A DNA stretch of 64,000 bases from Ruminococcus sp. (GCA_017626015.1 JAGAJO010000012.1:62001-126000); one strand, 5' to 3'. Shown: positions 6,210 to 14,985, numbered from the stretch's first letter. The notes: a model not told the origin generated them from the letters alone. Translations and numbers: made by a program.

Positions 6210-7682
6210 TCACGCCTTATGTCCTCCGACCTGACCGTTGCGCTGGATAGTCGTAGCGCCCTCTTCAAAATTCATGCCTTTAAGGATAGCGTTTTTGCCG
6301 TACTTCTTCTTTATTTTGAGCATCGCCCTCTGAAGCTCCTTTTCTTCTGCAAGCTGTGCCTTCTGCCTCTCAAGAGCCTCATAATCGGTAAACATATCGA
6401 GCTGCTCAAAGGCTTCCCTTTCGGCGGACTGCTCCGTTATAATGTGATTTGCGACCACATACATCCGCCGCACCATAAGCCTGCTGTCAACGATCTTGTC
6501 GTACAGCTCTGCCACCTTATCTATGATTATTTTTGTGGAAGATGTAAATTTTCCCAGATTCACGGAGCCGTGCGCCGACTTCGGGACTTTCCTGCCGTAG
6601 CGATCCGTACTTACCGTACCCTTGTAATCGGCGGGAACTCCCTCATGATCGTAGCCGACAGTCAGCACCATCTGATCTGTCACAAGTCCCTTGTCCACCA
6701 GATCAAGCACAAGCAGATCGGTCATTTCACGGACGATAAGTCTGCCTTTATCAAAGCTGTACGGACGCTGCAGAACCTGCCCAGAGCTGATACTGTTGTT
6801 TTCCGGCTTATATGCCTTGATATCTGCAATTGTGCAAGGCTCCCAGCCCCATGCGTGATCGATGAGCAGCTCGGCATTCACTCCGAACAGCTTGTACAGC
6901 AGATCCTCGTTTCGTATCGAACACTCCGCAATGTCGCCCATTGTGAACAAATAGTGGGCTTCAAGCCTCTTTGCATAGCCGTGTCCCACCCGCCAGAAGT
7001 CTGTCAGAGGACGATGATCCCACAGCTGTCTGCGGTAAGACATTTCGTCAAGCTCTGCGATTCTCACGCCGTTTTCGTCGGCAGGGATATGCTTTGCCAC
7101 AATGTCCATTGCGATTTTTGCCAGATACATATTTGTGCCTATCCCTGCGGTTGCAGTTATGCCGGTTTCCTTCAGCACCTCCCAGATAAGCTTCATTGTC
7201 AGCTCTCTTGCCGTCATATCGTATGTGTTAAGATAACCCGTTGCGTCAATGAAAACCTCGTCGATCGAGTAAACGTGGATATCCTCGGGAGCAATATAAC
7301 GCAGATAGATGTTGTATATCTGTGCGCTGACCTCCATATAATGCGCCATCTGCGGCGGAGCAACTATATATGAAACCGCAAGGGAGCTGTCCAGCTTCAG
7401 CTCTTTATCGTCGTAGGATTCTCCCAGCAGAAAGCCTCTGCATTTAAACTTACGCCGGTTATTTATTTCCCTGACCCTCTGCACGACCTCGAAAAGCCTT
7501 GCACGTCCGGGTATTCCATATGCTTTGAGCGACGGCGAAACGGCAAGACAGATAGTTTTCTCTGTGCGGCTTTCGTCGGCTACCACAAGGTTTGTGGTCA
7601 TGGGATCCAGTCCACGTTCAACACATTCTACCGATGCATAGAATGATTTCAGATCTATGGCAATGTAGATTTTATCAGACAT
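6210..7682 (-). CDS. Y-family DNA polymerase (UmuC/UvrX-like)
   Basis: A 490-residue translesion polymerase. IAIDLKSFYASVE near the N-terminus supplies the first catalytic Asp and the aromatic steric-gate region. VYSIDEVFIDATGYL supplies the second Asp-Glu pair. ATAGIGTNMYLAKIAMDI matches the palm/thumb junction, and VGHGYAKRLEAH the helix-hairpin-helix. Length and the C-terminal extension fit Firmicute UvrX/UmuC-like enzymes rather than the shorter DinB. The start at 7682 has GGAGAAATGTA before it and overlaps the phosphatase stop by one base (TAATG), so translation is coupled. It is likely damage-inducible, but no LexA box was recognised. Confidence 0.92.
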   Translation of the reverse strand: MSDKIYIAIDLKSFYASVECVERGLDPMTTNLVVADESRTEKTICLAVSPSLKAYGIPGRARLFEVVQRVREINNRRKFKCRGFLLGESYDDKELKLDSSLAVSYIVAPPQMAHYMEVSAQIYNIYLRYIAPEDIHVYSIDEVFIDATGYLNTYDMTARELTMKLIWEVLKETGITATAGIGTNMYLAKIAMDIVAKHIPADENGVRIAELDEMSYRRQLWDHRPLTDFWRVGHGYAKRLEAHYLFTMGDIAECSIRNEDLLYKLFGVNAELLIDHAWGWEPCTIADIKAYKPENNSISSGQVLQRPYSFDKGRLIVREMTDLLVLDLVDKGLVTDQMVLTVGYDHEGVPADYKGTVSTDRYGRKVPKSAHGSVNLGKFTSSTKIIIDKVAELYDKIVDSRLMVRRMYVVANHIITEQSAEREAFEQLDMFTDYEALERQKAQLAEEKELQRAMLKIKKKYGKNAILKGMNFEEGATTIQRNGQVGGHKA

Positions 7683-8143
7683 TACATTTCTCCGATCAAT
7701 TTTTCCAACAGTCCTTCGCATCCCTCATAAATATCCGCAAATGCCACGTCAAACCGTCTGCTGTACCAGGGATCGGCAACATCTCCGTCCCTGCCTGTAT
7801 ATTCAAGCAGCTTGTGTATTTTGTTCCCGGGATCGATCTTAAAAATACGGCGGATATTCCGCACGTTGCCGGAGTCCATAACCACGAATAAGTCGTATTT
7901 GTCGTAGTCGCTTTTCTTAAGCTGGATCGCTCTCTTGTTATCGTCACAAAAAATACCATGACGCTTCAGCTCCGCTCTCGCAGGGGGATAAACGGGATTG
8001 CCGATCTCCTCCGTGCTAGTGGCGCTTGAAGCGATAACAAACTGCGACGTCAGATCTTCCTTTCTCACAAGATCCTTCATGATAAACTCCGCCATAGGTG
8101 AACGGCAGATGTTGCCGTGACATACGAACATTATCCTTGTCAC
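7682..8143 (-). CDS. Low-molecular-weight protein-tyrosine phosphatase
   Basis: A 153-residue phosphatase with the P-loop VCHGNICRS (Cys8, Arg14; CX5R) at the N-terminus and the general-acid loop VADPWYSRRFD near the C-terminus. The family dephosphorylates Tyr (or Arg) residues, often in capsule or stress control. The start is GTG at 8143 with AGGAGAT eight bases upstream. It is first in an operon with the Y-family polymerase and YolD-like gene, an unusual pairing of a phosphatase with DNA repair. Confidence 0.93.
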   Translation of the reverse strand: MTRIMFVCHGNICRSPMAEFIMKDLVRKEDLTSQFVIASSATSTEEIGNPVYPPARAELKRHGIFCDDNKRAIQLKKSDYDKYDLFVVMDSGNVRNIRRIFKIDPGNKIHKLLEYTGRDGDVADPWYSRRFDVAFADIYEGCEGLLEKLIGEM

Positions 8144-8209
8144 TGTAAGATCTCCTTCCTGTTTTGCCGTAAGGCGCCGTGCTTTTTCAGTGAAGCTCCT
8201 TCGTTCTTA

Positions 8210-8225
8210 ATTTGATATATCAAAT
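8210..8225. promoter_or_regulatory. 16-bp perfect palindrome, candidate operator
   Basis: ATTTGATATATCAAAT is a perfect palindrome 67 bp upstream of the phosphatase start. A TATAAT on the minus strand lies just upstream of it. It is a candidate operator for the phosphatase-polymerase operon; the binding protein is unknown. Confidence 0.4.
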
Positions 8226-8367
8226 ACATATTATATCACATTTCTATGGAGAATATGTGAATCCGGCATAAATTCTTTCAAAAAAGCCGGAACGTGTCAG
8301 ACAGAATTATAAAGCGGGAATTTTATTGCAGTTGTATATTCAAGACGTTCAGAAAAGCCCGCACAAA

Positions 8368-8481
8368 GATCAATTTTCAAAATTCCGAACAAAAACTTTG
8401 TATTTATTCGTTGTCCTTTATTACGGATAAAAGTACGATAATCTGTTATAATTGAAATGCTTGATCGTTAAAATTGATTTC
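8368..8481 (-). repeat. Interspersed repeat family 1, copy A
   Basis: Read on the minus strand it begins GAAATCAATTTTAACGATCA and ends TTTGAAAATTGATC, with internal ATTATAACA, TCGTACTTTTAT, AAAGGACAAC and TTTTTGTTCGGAAT in the same order as the copy at 62920. The left half of the palindromic core is missing. The copy lies between the phosphatase operon and the thiamin operon. Confidence 0.75.
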
Positions 8482-8504
8482 CGTGGAAAATCCGACTGCG
8501 GATA

Positions 8505-8533
8505 TTGACAATTGCTGCGGAATGTGGTATTAT
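8505..8533 (+). promoter_or_regulatory. Thiamin operon promoter TTGACA-17-TATTAT
   Basis: TTGACA at 8505-8510 and TATTAT at 8528-8533, 17 bp apart. Transcription would start near 8540, shortly before the TPP riboswitch. Confidence 0.75.
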
Positions 8534-8557
8534 TAATTTATAAATTGTATAATGTAA

Positions 8558-8654
8558 GATTTGCAGGGGGACCCCAAGGCTTGCGTCTGCGGTTGAGAAG
8601 ATAAAATCTGACCCTTTGAACCTGTCGGTTAACACCGTTGTAGGAAGCAAAAAT
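8558..8654 (+). ncRNA. TPP riboswitch (THI box)
   Basis: The conserved THI-box blocks appear in order: GGGGGACC (5' arm), GCGGTTGAGAA (the CUGAGA region), GACCCTTTGAACCTG, and GGTTAACACCGTTGTAGGAAGC. Together they form the thiamin pyrophosphate aptamer. A terminator at 8668-8696 and then thiD follow, so TPP binding is expected to favour termination. Confidence 0.95.
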
Positions 8655-8667
8655 GTTGAGATCTCAT

Positions 8668-8696
8668 ACGCTTTCCTTTACGGAAGGCGTTTTTTT
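8668..8696 (+). terminator. Riboswitch expression-platform terminator
   Basis: ACGCTTTCC pairs with GGAAGGCGT (one G-U) and is followed by TTTTTT. It lies between the TPP aptamer and the GGAGG of thiD, the classic attenuation layout. Confidence 0.9.
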
Positions 8697-8711
8697 GCAG
8701 GAGGATAGAAT

Positions 8712-9530
8712 ATGAAAAAATGTCTTTCAATAGCAGGCTCCGATTGTTCGGGCGGAGCGGGTATACAGGCTGATCTTAAAGCCTTTTCCGCTAACGGAGT
8801 TTTCGGCATGAGCGTTATAACCTCTGTAGTAGCTGAAAATACGAGCCGTGTGATATCGGTTTTCAACGTCCCAGCGGCTGAGATAGAAAATCAGATCGAC
8901 GCAGTTTTCGAGGACATTGAAGTGGACGGAGTAAAGCTGGGTATGCTCCCCTCGGCAGAAATTATTTGTACCGTATGTGCAAAGCTCAGTCAGTACAGAC
9001 CTCCGGTCATTGTATGCGATCCGGTAATGGTCGCCACCAGCGGAGACGCACTTACCACCGAAAATACTCTTTCGGCAATGAAGGAAAAGCTGTTTCCTAT
9101 GACAGATCTGCTCACGCCTAATATACCCGAGGCGGAGATCATTTCGGGAGTTAAAATAAGATCAATAGACGACTTCGACACAGCTGCGGCGGAAATCATG
9201 AAAATGGGTGTGAAAAATCTGCTCCTAAAGGGAGGGCATTTCAGAGGAGACTGTATAGATGTTCTGTATATGTCAGAGCCTGACTGTCACGGAAACGATA
9301 ATATTTCATTCTGCGCTCCCCATATCGACTCCCCCAACACTCACGGTACCGGCTGCACGCTTTCATCGGCAATAACTGCGAATCTCGCCAAGGGTGCGGA
9401 TATGTCGTCAGCTGTTGAAAGCGCCAAAAAATACGTTACAGAAGCTATCGAAAACTCTTTCACGGTAGGAAAGGGTCACAGTCCGGTAAATCATTTCTAC
9501 GACTACTACGGACTTAAGGGAATTTACTGA
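8712..9530 (+). CDS. thiD: Hydroxymethylpyrimidine/phosphomethylpyrimidine kinase
   Basis: A 272-residue ribokinase-fold enzyme that phosphorylates HMP to HMP-P and HMP-PP, the pyrimidine branch of thiamin synthesis. N-terminal [18 protein letters not shown] is the family signature for substrate binding. [13 protein letters not shown] near the C-terminus is the ATP/anion-hole motif with the catalytic region. Length matches ThiD. GCAGGAGG provides the ribosome binding site directly after the riboswitch terminator. It is the first gene of the operon, 13 bp before thiC, and is controlled by the TPP riboswitch. Confidence 0.95.
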   Translation: MKKCLSIAGSDCSGGAGIQADLKAFSANGVFGMSVITSVVAENTSRVISVFNVPAAEIENQIDAVFEDIEVDGVKLGMLPSAEIICTVCAKLSQYRPPVIVCDPVMVATSGDALTTENTLSAMKEKLFPMTDLLTPNIPEAEIISGVKIRSIDDFDTAAAEIMKMGVKNLLLKGGHFRGDCIDVLYMSEPDCHGNDNISFCAPHIDSPNTHGTGCTLSSAITANLAKGADMSSAVESAKKYVTEAIENSFTVGKGHSPVNHFYDYYGLKGIY

Positions 9531-9543
9531 AAGGAATAAGATC

Positions 9544-10866
9544 ATGAGAAATTACAAAACACAAATGGAAGCTGCAAAAAAAGGCATTATCACTCCGGAA
9601 ATGGAAACAGTAGCCAAAAAGGAAAACACCGACGTAAGGCTCATCATGGAAAGAGTCGCTAAGGGAACGGTAGCTATCCCCGCAAATATCAACCATAAAG
9701 CTCTTTCCGCCGAGGGTATCGGCGAGGGTCTGAAAACAAAGATCAACGTAAATCTCGGTATCTCGGGAGACGCCAAAAATTACGATATAGAAATGCAGAA
9801 GGTGGATATGGCGATCCGCTTCGGCGCAGAGGCTATTATGGATCTGTCGAACTACGGAAAGACCAACAAGTTCAGACAGGAGCTTGTTGCAAGATCGCCT
9901 GCCATGATCGGCACAGTTCCGATGTACGACGCCATCGGCTATCTGGACAAGGATCTTCTTGAAATTTCCGCCAAGGATTTTCTCAAGGTCGTAAAAGCAC
10001 ACGCTGAAGAAGGCGTTGACTTTATGACTATCCATGCAGGTATAAACAGACGTGCGGTCGAGGCTTTCCGCCGTGAGGGAAGAAAAATGAATATCGTCTC
10101 CAGAGGCGGATCTCTGCTTTTCGCATGGATGATGATGACAGGCAACGAAAATCCTTTCTTTGAATATTACGACGAGGTTCTGGAAATTTTAAGAGAGTAC
10201 GACGTTACCATTTCTCTTGGCGACGCTCTGCGTCCGGGCTGTCTTGCCGACGCATCCGACGCAGGTCAGATATCCGAGCTTATCGAGCTGGGAAATCTCA
10301 CTAAGAGAGCCTGGGAGAAGGACGTTCAGGTCATGGTAGAGGGTCCCGGACATATGGCTATGAACGAGATCGCTGCAAATATGACAATGGAAAAGAAGAT
10401 ATGTCACGGAGCGCCGTTTTATGTTCTCGGACCTCTTGTTACGGATATCGCTCCCGGCTATGACCATATAACCTCTGCCATAGGAGGAGCTATCGCTGCG
10501 GCAAACGGTGCGGATTTCCTCTGCTATGTTACTCCCGCAGAGCATCTGAGGCTTCCTGACGTTGACGACGTCAAGGAAGGCATTATCGCCAGCAAGATAG
10601 CAGCTCATGCAGCAGACATTGCAAAGGGAGTTCCCGGTGCAAGAGACTGGGACGACAAAATGGCTGCGGCAAGACACAAGCTGGACTGGGAAGCTATGTT
10701 CGACATTGCTATCGACGGCGAAAAAGCCAGAAGATTCTTTGAACAGACTCCCCCTGCGGACAGACATTCCTGCTCAATGTGCGGAAAAATGTGCGCTGTG
10801 AGAACTACCAATATGATCCTTGAGGGCAAGGACGTAAAATTCTGCTCCGAAAAGGGCAGCTGCTGA
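9544..10866 (+). CDS. thiC: Phosphomethylpyrimidine synthase ThiC
   Basis: A 440-residue radical-SAM-like enzyme that converts aminoimidazole ribotide to HMP-P in the cytoplasm. It is the short form common in anaerobes, lacking the N-terminal extension of proteobacterial ThiC. Family motifs include [40 protein letters not shown] and [11 protein letters not shown]. The C-terminal CSMCGKMC (CX2CX4C) binds the 4Fe-4S cluster. The gene follows thiD by 13 bp, and GGAATAAG serves as a modest ribosome binding site. Supplying HMP-P next to ThiD, ThiM and ThiE gives a full pyrimidine branch plus salvage of thiazole. Confidence 0.97.
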   Translation: MRNYKTQMEAAKKGIITPEMETVAKKENTDVRLIMERVAKGTVAIPANINHKALSAEGIGEGLKTKINVNLGISGDAKNYDIEMQKVDMAIRFGAEAIMDLSNYGKTNKFRQELVARSPAMIGTVPMYDAIGYLDKDLLEISAKDFLKVVKAHAEEGVDFMTIHAGINRRAVEAFRREGRKMNIVSRGGSLLFAWMMMTGNENPFFEYYDEVLEILREYDVTISLGDALRPGCLADASDAGQISELIELGNLTKRAWEKDVQVMVEGPGHMAMNEIAANMTMEKKICHGAPFYVLGPLVTDIAPGYDHITSAIGGAIAAANGADFLCYVTPAEHLRLPDVDDVKEGIIASKIAAHAADIAKGVPGARDWDDKMAAARHKLDWEAMFDIAIDGEKARRFFEQTPPADRHSCSMCGKMCAVRTTNMILEGKDVKFCSEKGSC

Positions 10867-10906
10867 GCATAAGCATATCCGCCGTACTTCGGCTGATATA
10901 GATTTT

Positions 10907-10934
10907 CCCGCATGAGGAGCGTTTTGCGGGTTTT
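10907..10934 (+). terminator. Possible terminator after thiC
   Basis: CCCGCA (10907-10912) pairs with TGCGGG (10925-10930), followed by only TTTT. It is weak, and may give partial read-through into the thiW leader. Confidence 0.4.
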
Positions 10935-11033
10935 AACGGATCTCTCCTATCCGTTCAAAAGGTCGGTAAGACCATGAGTATTCAGCGAGGGAACCGGTGT
11001 TTCCGGGTGAGAGGGCGCAATCGAGCGCCGACC
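10934..11033 (+). ncRNA. Unassigned structured leader RNA upstream of thiW
   Basis: Between thiC and thiW (10867-11121, no gene) lies a compact structured segment. A hairpin AACGGAT/ATCCGTT (10934-10957) is followed by an enclosing helix GGTCGG (10961) with CCGACC (11028-11033). Inside are GGTC/GACC, the block GAGGGAACCGGTGTTTCCGG, and a GCGC/GCGC hairpin. It lacks the TPP consensus. The AGGGAA-CCGGTG-N-CCGG block recalls the P4-P6 part of cobalamin riboswitches, but the rest does not fit. Further hairpins (GAAAATA/TATTTTC; TCTTTGC/GCAAAGA) precede the AGGAGG of thiW. Class unknown. Confidence 0.45.
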
Positions 11034-11121
11034 GAAAATATTTTATATTTTCACGCATCTGCGTCCGCTCGGATATTCAGCTTTTCTTTGCGGCCGCAGC
11101 AAAGAATCAGGAGGAATTTCT

Positions 11122-11652
11122 ATGAAAAAAACAAACATCCACAAGCTGACATTTGCCGCAATTTTAGTTGCGCTTGCCGTTACAGGCTCTTTCGTGTCTT
11201 TCCCGATCGGGGCCTCCAAATGTGCGCCGGTACAGCATCTGGTGAACATTATCGGCGCAGTGTTTCTCGGACCTGCATGGAGCGTCGGAATAGCCTTTGC
11301 AGCCTCTTTGCTGAGAAATCTGCTTGGATTAGGCTCTCTGCTCGCTTTTCCCGGATCTATGGTGGGGGCGTTCATTGCGGGAATGCTTTACAAATACATT
11401 AAAAAGCTTCCGGCGGCGTACATAGGCGAGCTTTTCGGCACATCGGTGCTGGGCGGACTGCTTGCCTATCCAGTTGCCAGATTTCTTGTCGGCTCGCCTG
11501 CCGCAGCTGTCACTATTTACATTATGCCTTTCTTTGTAAGCTGCGCCGGCGGAACGGTGCTTGCTATCGTCATTGTGACCGCACTGAAAAAAGCCAAGGT
11601 CTTTGACGGTTTTCTCGGAATACAAGGCTCTGCCGAAAAGGCAAAAGCATAA
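11122..11652 (+). CDS. thiW: ThiW, energy-coupling factor S component for thiazole
   Basis: A 176-residue, five-to-six-helix membrane protein of the ECF transporter substrate-binding type. Typical ThiW residues include FPIGASKCAPVQH near the first loop, VFLGPAW, and RNLLGLGSLLAFPGSMVGAF. ThiW proteins are thought to import the thiazole moiety, using shared EcfA/EcfT that are not encoded here. Context fits: the next gene is thiazole kinase thiM. The ribosome binding site is CAGGAGG. It is preceded by the structured leader described at 10934-11033, which may give it control separate from thiD-thiC. Confidence 0.9.
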   Translation: MKKTNIHKLTFAAILVALAVTGSFVSFPIGASKCAPVQHLVNIIGAVFLGPAWSVGIAFAASLLRNLLGLGSLLAFPGSMVGAFIAGMLYKYIKKLPAAYIGELFGTSVLGGLLAYPVARFLVGSPAAAVTIYIMPFFVSCAGGTVLAIVIVTALKKAKVFDGFLGIQGSAEKAKA

Positions 11653-11658
11653 GATCAC

Positions 11659-11687
11659 GGGACGGAGCTTTCCGCTCCCTGTTTTTT
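11659..11687 (+). terminator. Terminator-like hairpin between thiW and thiM
   Basis: GGGACGGA pairs with TCCG-C-TCCC (one bulge) and is followed by TGTTTTTT, immediately before CGGAGG of thiM. It would lower transcription of the distal genes unless bypassed. Confidence 0.6.
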
Positions 11688-11699
11688 CGGAGGTATTGA

Positions 11700-12527
11700 A
11701 TGCACCCATTTAACAGCGAAATTTTTTGGACAGCTATCAGTGAACTGCGAAAACGTTCCGGAACAAGACCGCCGCTTGTACACTGCATAACAAACTACGT
11801 TGCAGCCAACGACAGCGCCAACGCTCTGCTTGCAGCAGGGGCAAAGCCATGTATGTCCGACTCCCCCGACGAATGTGCGGAGTTCACCGAAAAAGCCGAC
11901 GCTCTTCTGCTTAACATGGGAACATATTCCCGTGAAAAGGAGCTTGCGATGCTGAGATCAGGCAAGGCAGCCAACGACAAGCATATCCCGGTGATATTCG
12001 ATCCTGTTGGGATAAGCGCAAGCGAATTTCGCAAAAAAAGCTTTGAAATGCTCTCAAAAAAGATCCGTTTCAGCGTCATTAAGGGAAATCTGTCGGAGAT
12101 GTGCTGTATAGCAGGGGTAGGGGTTGGTTACAATTCCGGCAGCAAAGCACACTTTTGTGAATACATCGTAAAAACTGCGGCACAGCGTCTCGGATGTATC
12201 GCCGTGCTGACCGGCAGCATTGATTTTATTTCAGACGGAGAAACCACGCTGTATATGAAAAACGGAAGTCCGCACCTTTCAGCGGTAACGGGCACAGGCT
12301 GCATTGCAGGAGCAGTCATTGCGGCATTTTCCACAGCAGCTCACAATGATACTGCCGCTCTCTGCGGATTAGGTCTGGTAAATCTCTGCGGCGAGATCGC
12401 TGCGGAAAGCTTCCACGGCACAGCCAGCTACCGTACAGAGCTGATCGACCTTATGTCACAGATCACAAGAGAGCAGATCAGCAGCAGACTTAACGTTCAC
12501 CAATATAAGGAGGAAGATCTATGGTAA
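11700..12527 (+). CDS. thiM: Hydroxyethylthiazole kinase
   Basis: A 275-residue kinase of the ribokinase superfamily that phosphorylates 4-methyl-5-(2-hydroxyethyl)thiazole for salvage. Recognisable motifs are PLVHCITNYVAANDSANALLA and ADALLLNMGT in the substrate site, PVIFDPVGI, IKGNLSEM, and the glycine-rich VTGTGCIAGA that forms the anion hole with the catalytic Cys. Placement directly after thiW links uptake to phosphorylation. It overlaps the next (GNAT) gene by 7 bp, so they are coupled. Confidence 0.95.
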   Translation: MHPFNSEIFWTAISELRKRSGTRPPLVHCITNYVAANDSANALLAAGAKPCMSDSPDECAEFTEKADALLLNMGTYSREKELAMLRSGKAANDKHIPVIFDPVGISASEFRKKSFEMLSKKIRFSVIKGNLSEMCCIAGVGVGYNSGSKAHFCEYIVKTAAQRLGCIAVLTGSIDFISDGETTLYMKNGSPHLSAVTGTGCIAGAVIAAFSTAAHNDTAALCGLGLVNLCGEIAAESFHGTASYRTELIDLMSQITREQISSRLNVHQYKEEDLW

Positions 12528-12991
12528 TCAGAATGGCGCAGGAGAAGGACGTACCCCGCATAAACGAACTGCTTTATCAGGTTTGTATGGTCCACCACAA
12601 CGGCAGACCAGACCTGTTCAAAGCCGGGGCAAGAAAATACACCGATGAACAGCTCAAAACGATAATTGCAGACAAAAACAGACCCATAATTGTAGCTGCG
12701 GACGAAAACGACAGCGTTACAGGCTACGCTTTCTGCGTTTTTCAGCAGCACGCAGGGGATAACATTCTCACTGACATAAAAACGCTGTATATCGACGATA
12801 TATGCGTCGATGAAAAGCTGCGTGGACAGCATATCGGCTCCCGTCTGTATAAAGCCGCAGTAGAGCTTGCAGAAAAAAACAGCTGCTATAACGTCACGCT
12901 GAACGTGTGGGAGTGCAATCCTTCTGCTATGAGATTCTATGAATCATGCGGGCTTAAGCCTTACAAGACCGGAATGGAGAAAATACTGTAA
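12521..12991 (+). CDS. GNAT-family N-acetyltransferase
   Basis: A 156-residue GNAT protein. VIRMAQEKDVPRINELL opens the fold, LYIDDICVDEKLRGQHIGSRL contains the acetyl-CoA pyrophosphate loop (R-G-Q-H-I-G), and NVTLNVWECNPSAMRFYESCG is motif B. It is embedded between thiM and thiE and shares 7 bp with thiM behind a strong AAGGAGGAAG, so it belongs to the thiamin operon. The substrate is not visible. It may act on a thiamin-related amine or simply be co-transcribed. Confidence 0.88.
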   Translation: MVIRMAQEKDVPRINELLYQVCMVHHNGRPDLFKAGARKYTDEQLKTIIADKNRPIIVAADENDSVTGYAFCVFQQHAGDNILTDIKTLYIDDICVDEKLRGQHIGSRLYKAAVELAEKNSCYNVTLNVWECNPSAMRFYESCGLKPYKTGMEKIL

Positions 12992-13003
12992 GAGGGTAAA
13001 AAA

Positions 13004-13642
13004 ATGGACAAATCACGAATTGACTGGACTCTGTATCTATGCACTGACAGAGATATAATGACCTGCGAAACGGTAGAAAGATCCGTGGAGCTTGCCGCTC
13101 AGGGCGGCTGTTCGGTGGTTCAGCTAAGGGAAAAAAACTGCTCCTCAAGAGAATTTCTGCAATTGGCGCAGCGTGTCAAGCCGATAACCCGGAAATACAA
13201 TATACCGCTTATAATCAACGACCGCTTGGACATTGCTCTGCTGTCCGGCGCTGACGGAGTACATCTCGGGCAGTCTGATCTTCCCTGCTCGGAGGTAAGA
13301 AAAATCGCAGGAGACGAGCTTATCATAGGTGTTTCCGCTGCAACTCCTGCCGAAGCTGAAAAAGCTCAGTCTGACGGAGCTGATTATATCGGCGTAGGCG
13401 CTATGTTTCCCACAGCCACAAAGGCAAACACACGTTCCGTAACTATCGGTCTGCTTAAGGAGATACGCAGCTCGGTGAACATTCCAATAGTAGCGATCGG
13501 CGGAATAACCTACGACAGGATAGATGATTTCAGAAACACGGGAATAAACGGATTTGCGGTGGTTTCGGCGATACTTGCTCAGCAGGATATATGTATGGCT
13601 GCCAAACAGCTCCGTGAAAAAGTTCTTACAACCGGACTCTGA
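13004..13642 (+). CDS. thiE: Thiamine-phosphate synthase
   Basis: A 212-residue TIM-barrel enzyme that joins HMP-PP and thiazole phosphate to thiamin phosphate. Family motifs: YLCTDRDIM, GGCSVVQLREKN (phosphate-binding Arg/Lys), IPLIINDRLDIALLSGADGV, HLGQSDLP, YIGVGAMFPTATK, and IVAIGGIT for the second phosphate site. It ends the operon: ThiC and ThiD supply HMP-PP, ThiW and ThiM supply thiazole phosphate. No thiG/thiS/thiF/thiH is present here, so thiazole must be salvaged or made elsewhere. Confidence 0.96.
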   Translation: MDKSRIDWTLYLCTDRDIMTCETVERSVELAAQGGCSVVQLREKNCSSREFLQLAQRVKPITRKYNIPLIINDRLDIALLSGADGVHLGQSDLPCSEVRKIAGDELIIGVSAATPAEAEKAQSDGADYIGVGAMFPTATKANTRSVTIGLLKEIRSSVNIPIVAIGGITYDRIDDFRNTGINGFAVVSAILAQQDICMAAKQLREKVLTTGL

Positions 13643-13660
13643 TCTATGATCACAAAAATA

Positions 13661-13698
13661 ACGGGCGGACATTTTACTTGAAATGTCCGCCCGTTTTG
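13661..13698. terminator. Bidirectional terminator between thiE and the GH130 gene
   Basis: ACGGGCGGACATTT and AAATGTCCGCCCGT form a 14-bp perfect stem with TTACTTG... loop bases, followed by TTTTG. It lies between two convergent genes. Confidence 0.9.
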
Positions 13699-13706
13699 TT
13701 GCGAAT

Positions 13707-14891
13707 TTATTTATTGAGTGAAGCAAGATACTCCTTATTTTTAGCGATCAGCTCACATCTTTGCTTTACGCAGTCAACAGAACGCAGCGGATCTGAGGGA
13801 GTATTGAATGTGTAATCCATGAGCTTGTCAATAGTCGTTGCGGCAACATGGACCCTTGTGTCGGAAGACGCATAGTAAATATACACATCTCCGTTTTCAC
13901 GAACAACAGCGCCGTTTGTAAAGCAGACATTTGAAACGTCTCCCACTCTTTCGTCTCCGTGGGGAGCGATAAAAAGTCCGGACGGAGAAGCAATAAGCTT
14001 GCTTGGATCCTTAAGATCCGTCGCAAAAACATAAATGACATACCTAAGACCCGCAGCCGTATTTCTTACGCCGTGAGCAATATGTATCCAGCCCTTGGGA
14101 GTCTTGATCGGCACAGCTCCCGCACCGTTTTTGGACTCGGTTATGGTATGGTAAAGCCTTGGAGAAATAACCGTCTCCTCGGTGCAGATAACAGGATCCT
14201 CTATATCCCTGCAAAGTCCGAAGCAAACTCCTCCGCCAGAACCTGTCTCGATAAAATCGTCCTGCGGACGGGTGTAAAAGGCATACATACCGTCCACAAA
14301 TTCAGGGTGAAGCACAACATTTCTTTGCTGCGGAGATCTGGACTTAAGATTGGGAAGTCTCTCCCACGTTTTCAGATCCTTAGTTCTTACAATTCCCGCC
14401 TGTGCAACTGCCGCAGATAAGTCATTGACCGTCTTATCCTTGCTTTCGGAACAGAAAACGCCGTATATCCAGCCGTCCTCGTGCTGGGTAAGCCTCATAT
14501 CATAAACATTTGTCTCATCAGGTTCGGTATCGGGCAACTGGACCGGATAATCCCAGAAGCGGAATCCGTCTACAGGACTGTCGCTTTCCGCAACAGCAAA
14601 AAATGACTTTCTGTCTGCGCCCTCTACTCTTGCCACAAGATAGTATTTGCCGTTAAGATAAATTGCTCCGGAATTAAGCACTGCATTTATTCCAAGCCTT
14701 TCCATAAAATAGGGATTGGTCTCGGGGTTAAAATCATACCTCCATATCAGCGGAGCATGATCGGAAGTCAGCACCGGGTTGACATACCTGTCATACACAC
14801 CGTTATAGCGCTGGGAAACAGCGTTTTTACGGGTGATCAAGCTTTCATACTTCTGCTCCTCACGAGCTTTGTTGACCTCAAAAATATTCAT
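13707..14891 (-). CDS. GH130 4-O-beta-D-mannosyl-D-glucose phosphorylase
   Basis: A 394-residue GH130 enzyme that phosphorolyses beta-1,4-mannosyl-glucose to mannose 1-phosphate and glucose in the cytoplasm, a step in mannan use. Diagnostic blocks, in order: [117 protein letters not shown] and [12 protein letters not shown]. These match the GH130_1 subfamily closely rather than the mannan-oligosaccharide GH130_2 enzymes. The start at 14891 has AGGATT upstream. The gene stands alone with its own promoter and a cre-like site, suggesting carbon control. Confidence 0.92.
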   Translation of the reverse strand: MNIFEVNKAREEQKYESLITRKNAVSQRYNGVYDRYVNPVLTSDHAPLIWRYDFNPETNPYFMERLGINAVLNSGAIYLNGKYYLVARVEGADRKSFFAVAESDSPVDGFRFWDYPVQLPDTEPDETNVYDMRLTQHEDGWIYGVFCSESKDKTVNDLSAAVAQAGIVRTKDLKTWERLPNLKSRSPQQRNVVLHPEFVDGMYAFYTRPQDDFIETGSGGGVCFGLCRDIEDPVICTEETVISPRLYHTITESKNGAGAVPIKTPKGWIHIAHGVRNTAAGLRYVIYVFATDLKDPSKLIASPSGLFIAPHGDERVGDVSNVCFTNGAVVRENGDVYIYYASSDTRVHVAATTIDKLMDYTFNTPSDPLRSVDCVKQRCELIAKNKEYLASLNK

Positions 14892-14928
14892 AGCCACAAA
14901 TCCTTTCACAGTTATATCGTACTATTCA

Positions 14929-14957
14929 AGTATACTATAAGCAGTTAAAAAAATCAA
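14929..14957 (-). promoter_or_regulatory. GH130 promoter TTGATT-17-TATACT
   Basis: On the minus strand the -35 TTGATT is at 14952-14957 and the -10 TATACT at 14929-14934, spacer 17. Confidence 0.65.
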
Positions 14958-14971
14958 GCACTGAAAAATAA

Positions 14972-14985
14972 AGCAAACGTTTTCA
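14972..14985. promoter_or_regulatory. cre/LacI-type operator-like site
   Basis: AGCAAACGTTTTCA is a near-palindrome close to the cre consensus TGWAANCGNTNWCA (two mismatches), centred on CG. It sits 14 bp upstream of the -35 of the GH130 promoter, where CcpA or a LacI-type regulator could activate or repress. Confidence 0.4.

Noticed and set aside
6078..7373. A 431-codon open frame antisense to the Y-family polymerase gene
   Set aside because: It is a mirror of the polymerase codon usage, has no ribosome binding site or recognisable domain, and overlaps a well-supported gene.
8201..8240. LexA/SOS box upstream of the polymerase operon
   Set aside because: The palindrome ATTTGATATATCAAAT does not match the Gram-positive GAAC-N4-GTTC consensus.
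10961..11033. Call of a cobalamin riboswitch before thiW
   Set aside because: Only the AGGGAA-CCGGTG-CCGG block matches; the remaining conserved parts are missing and the gene is thiamin related, so it is left unassigned.
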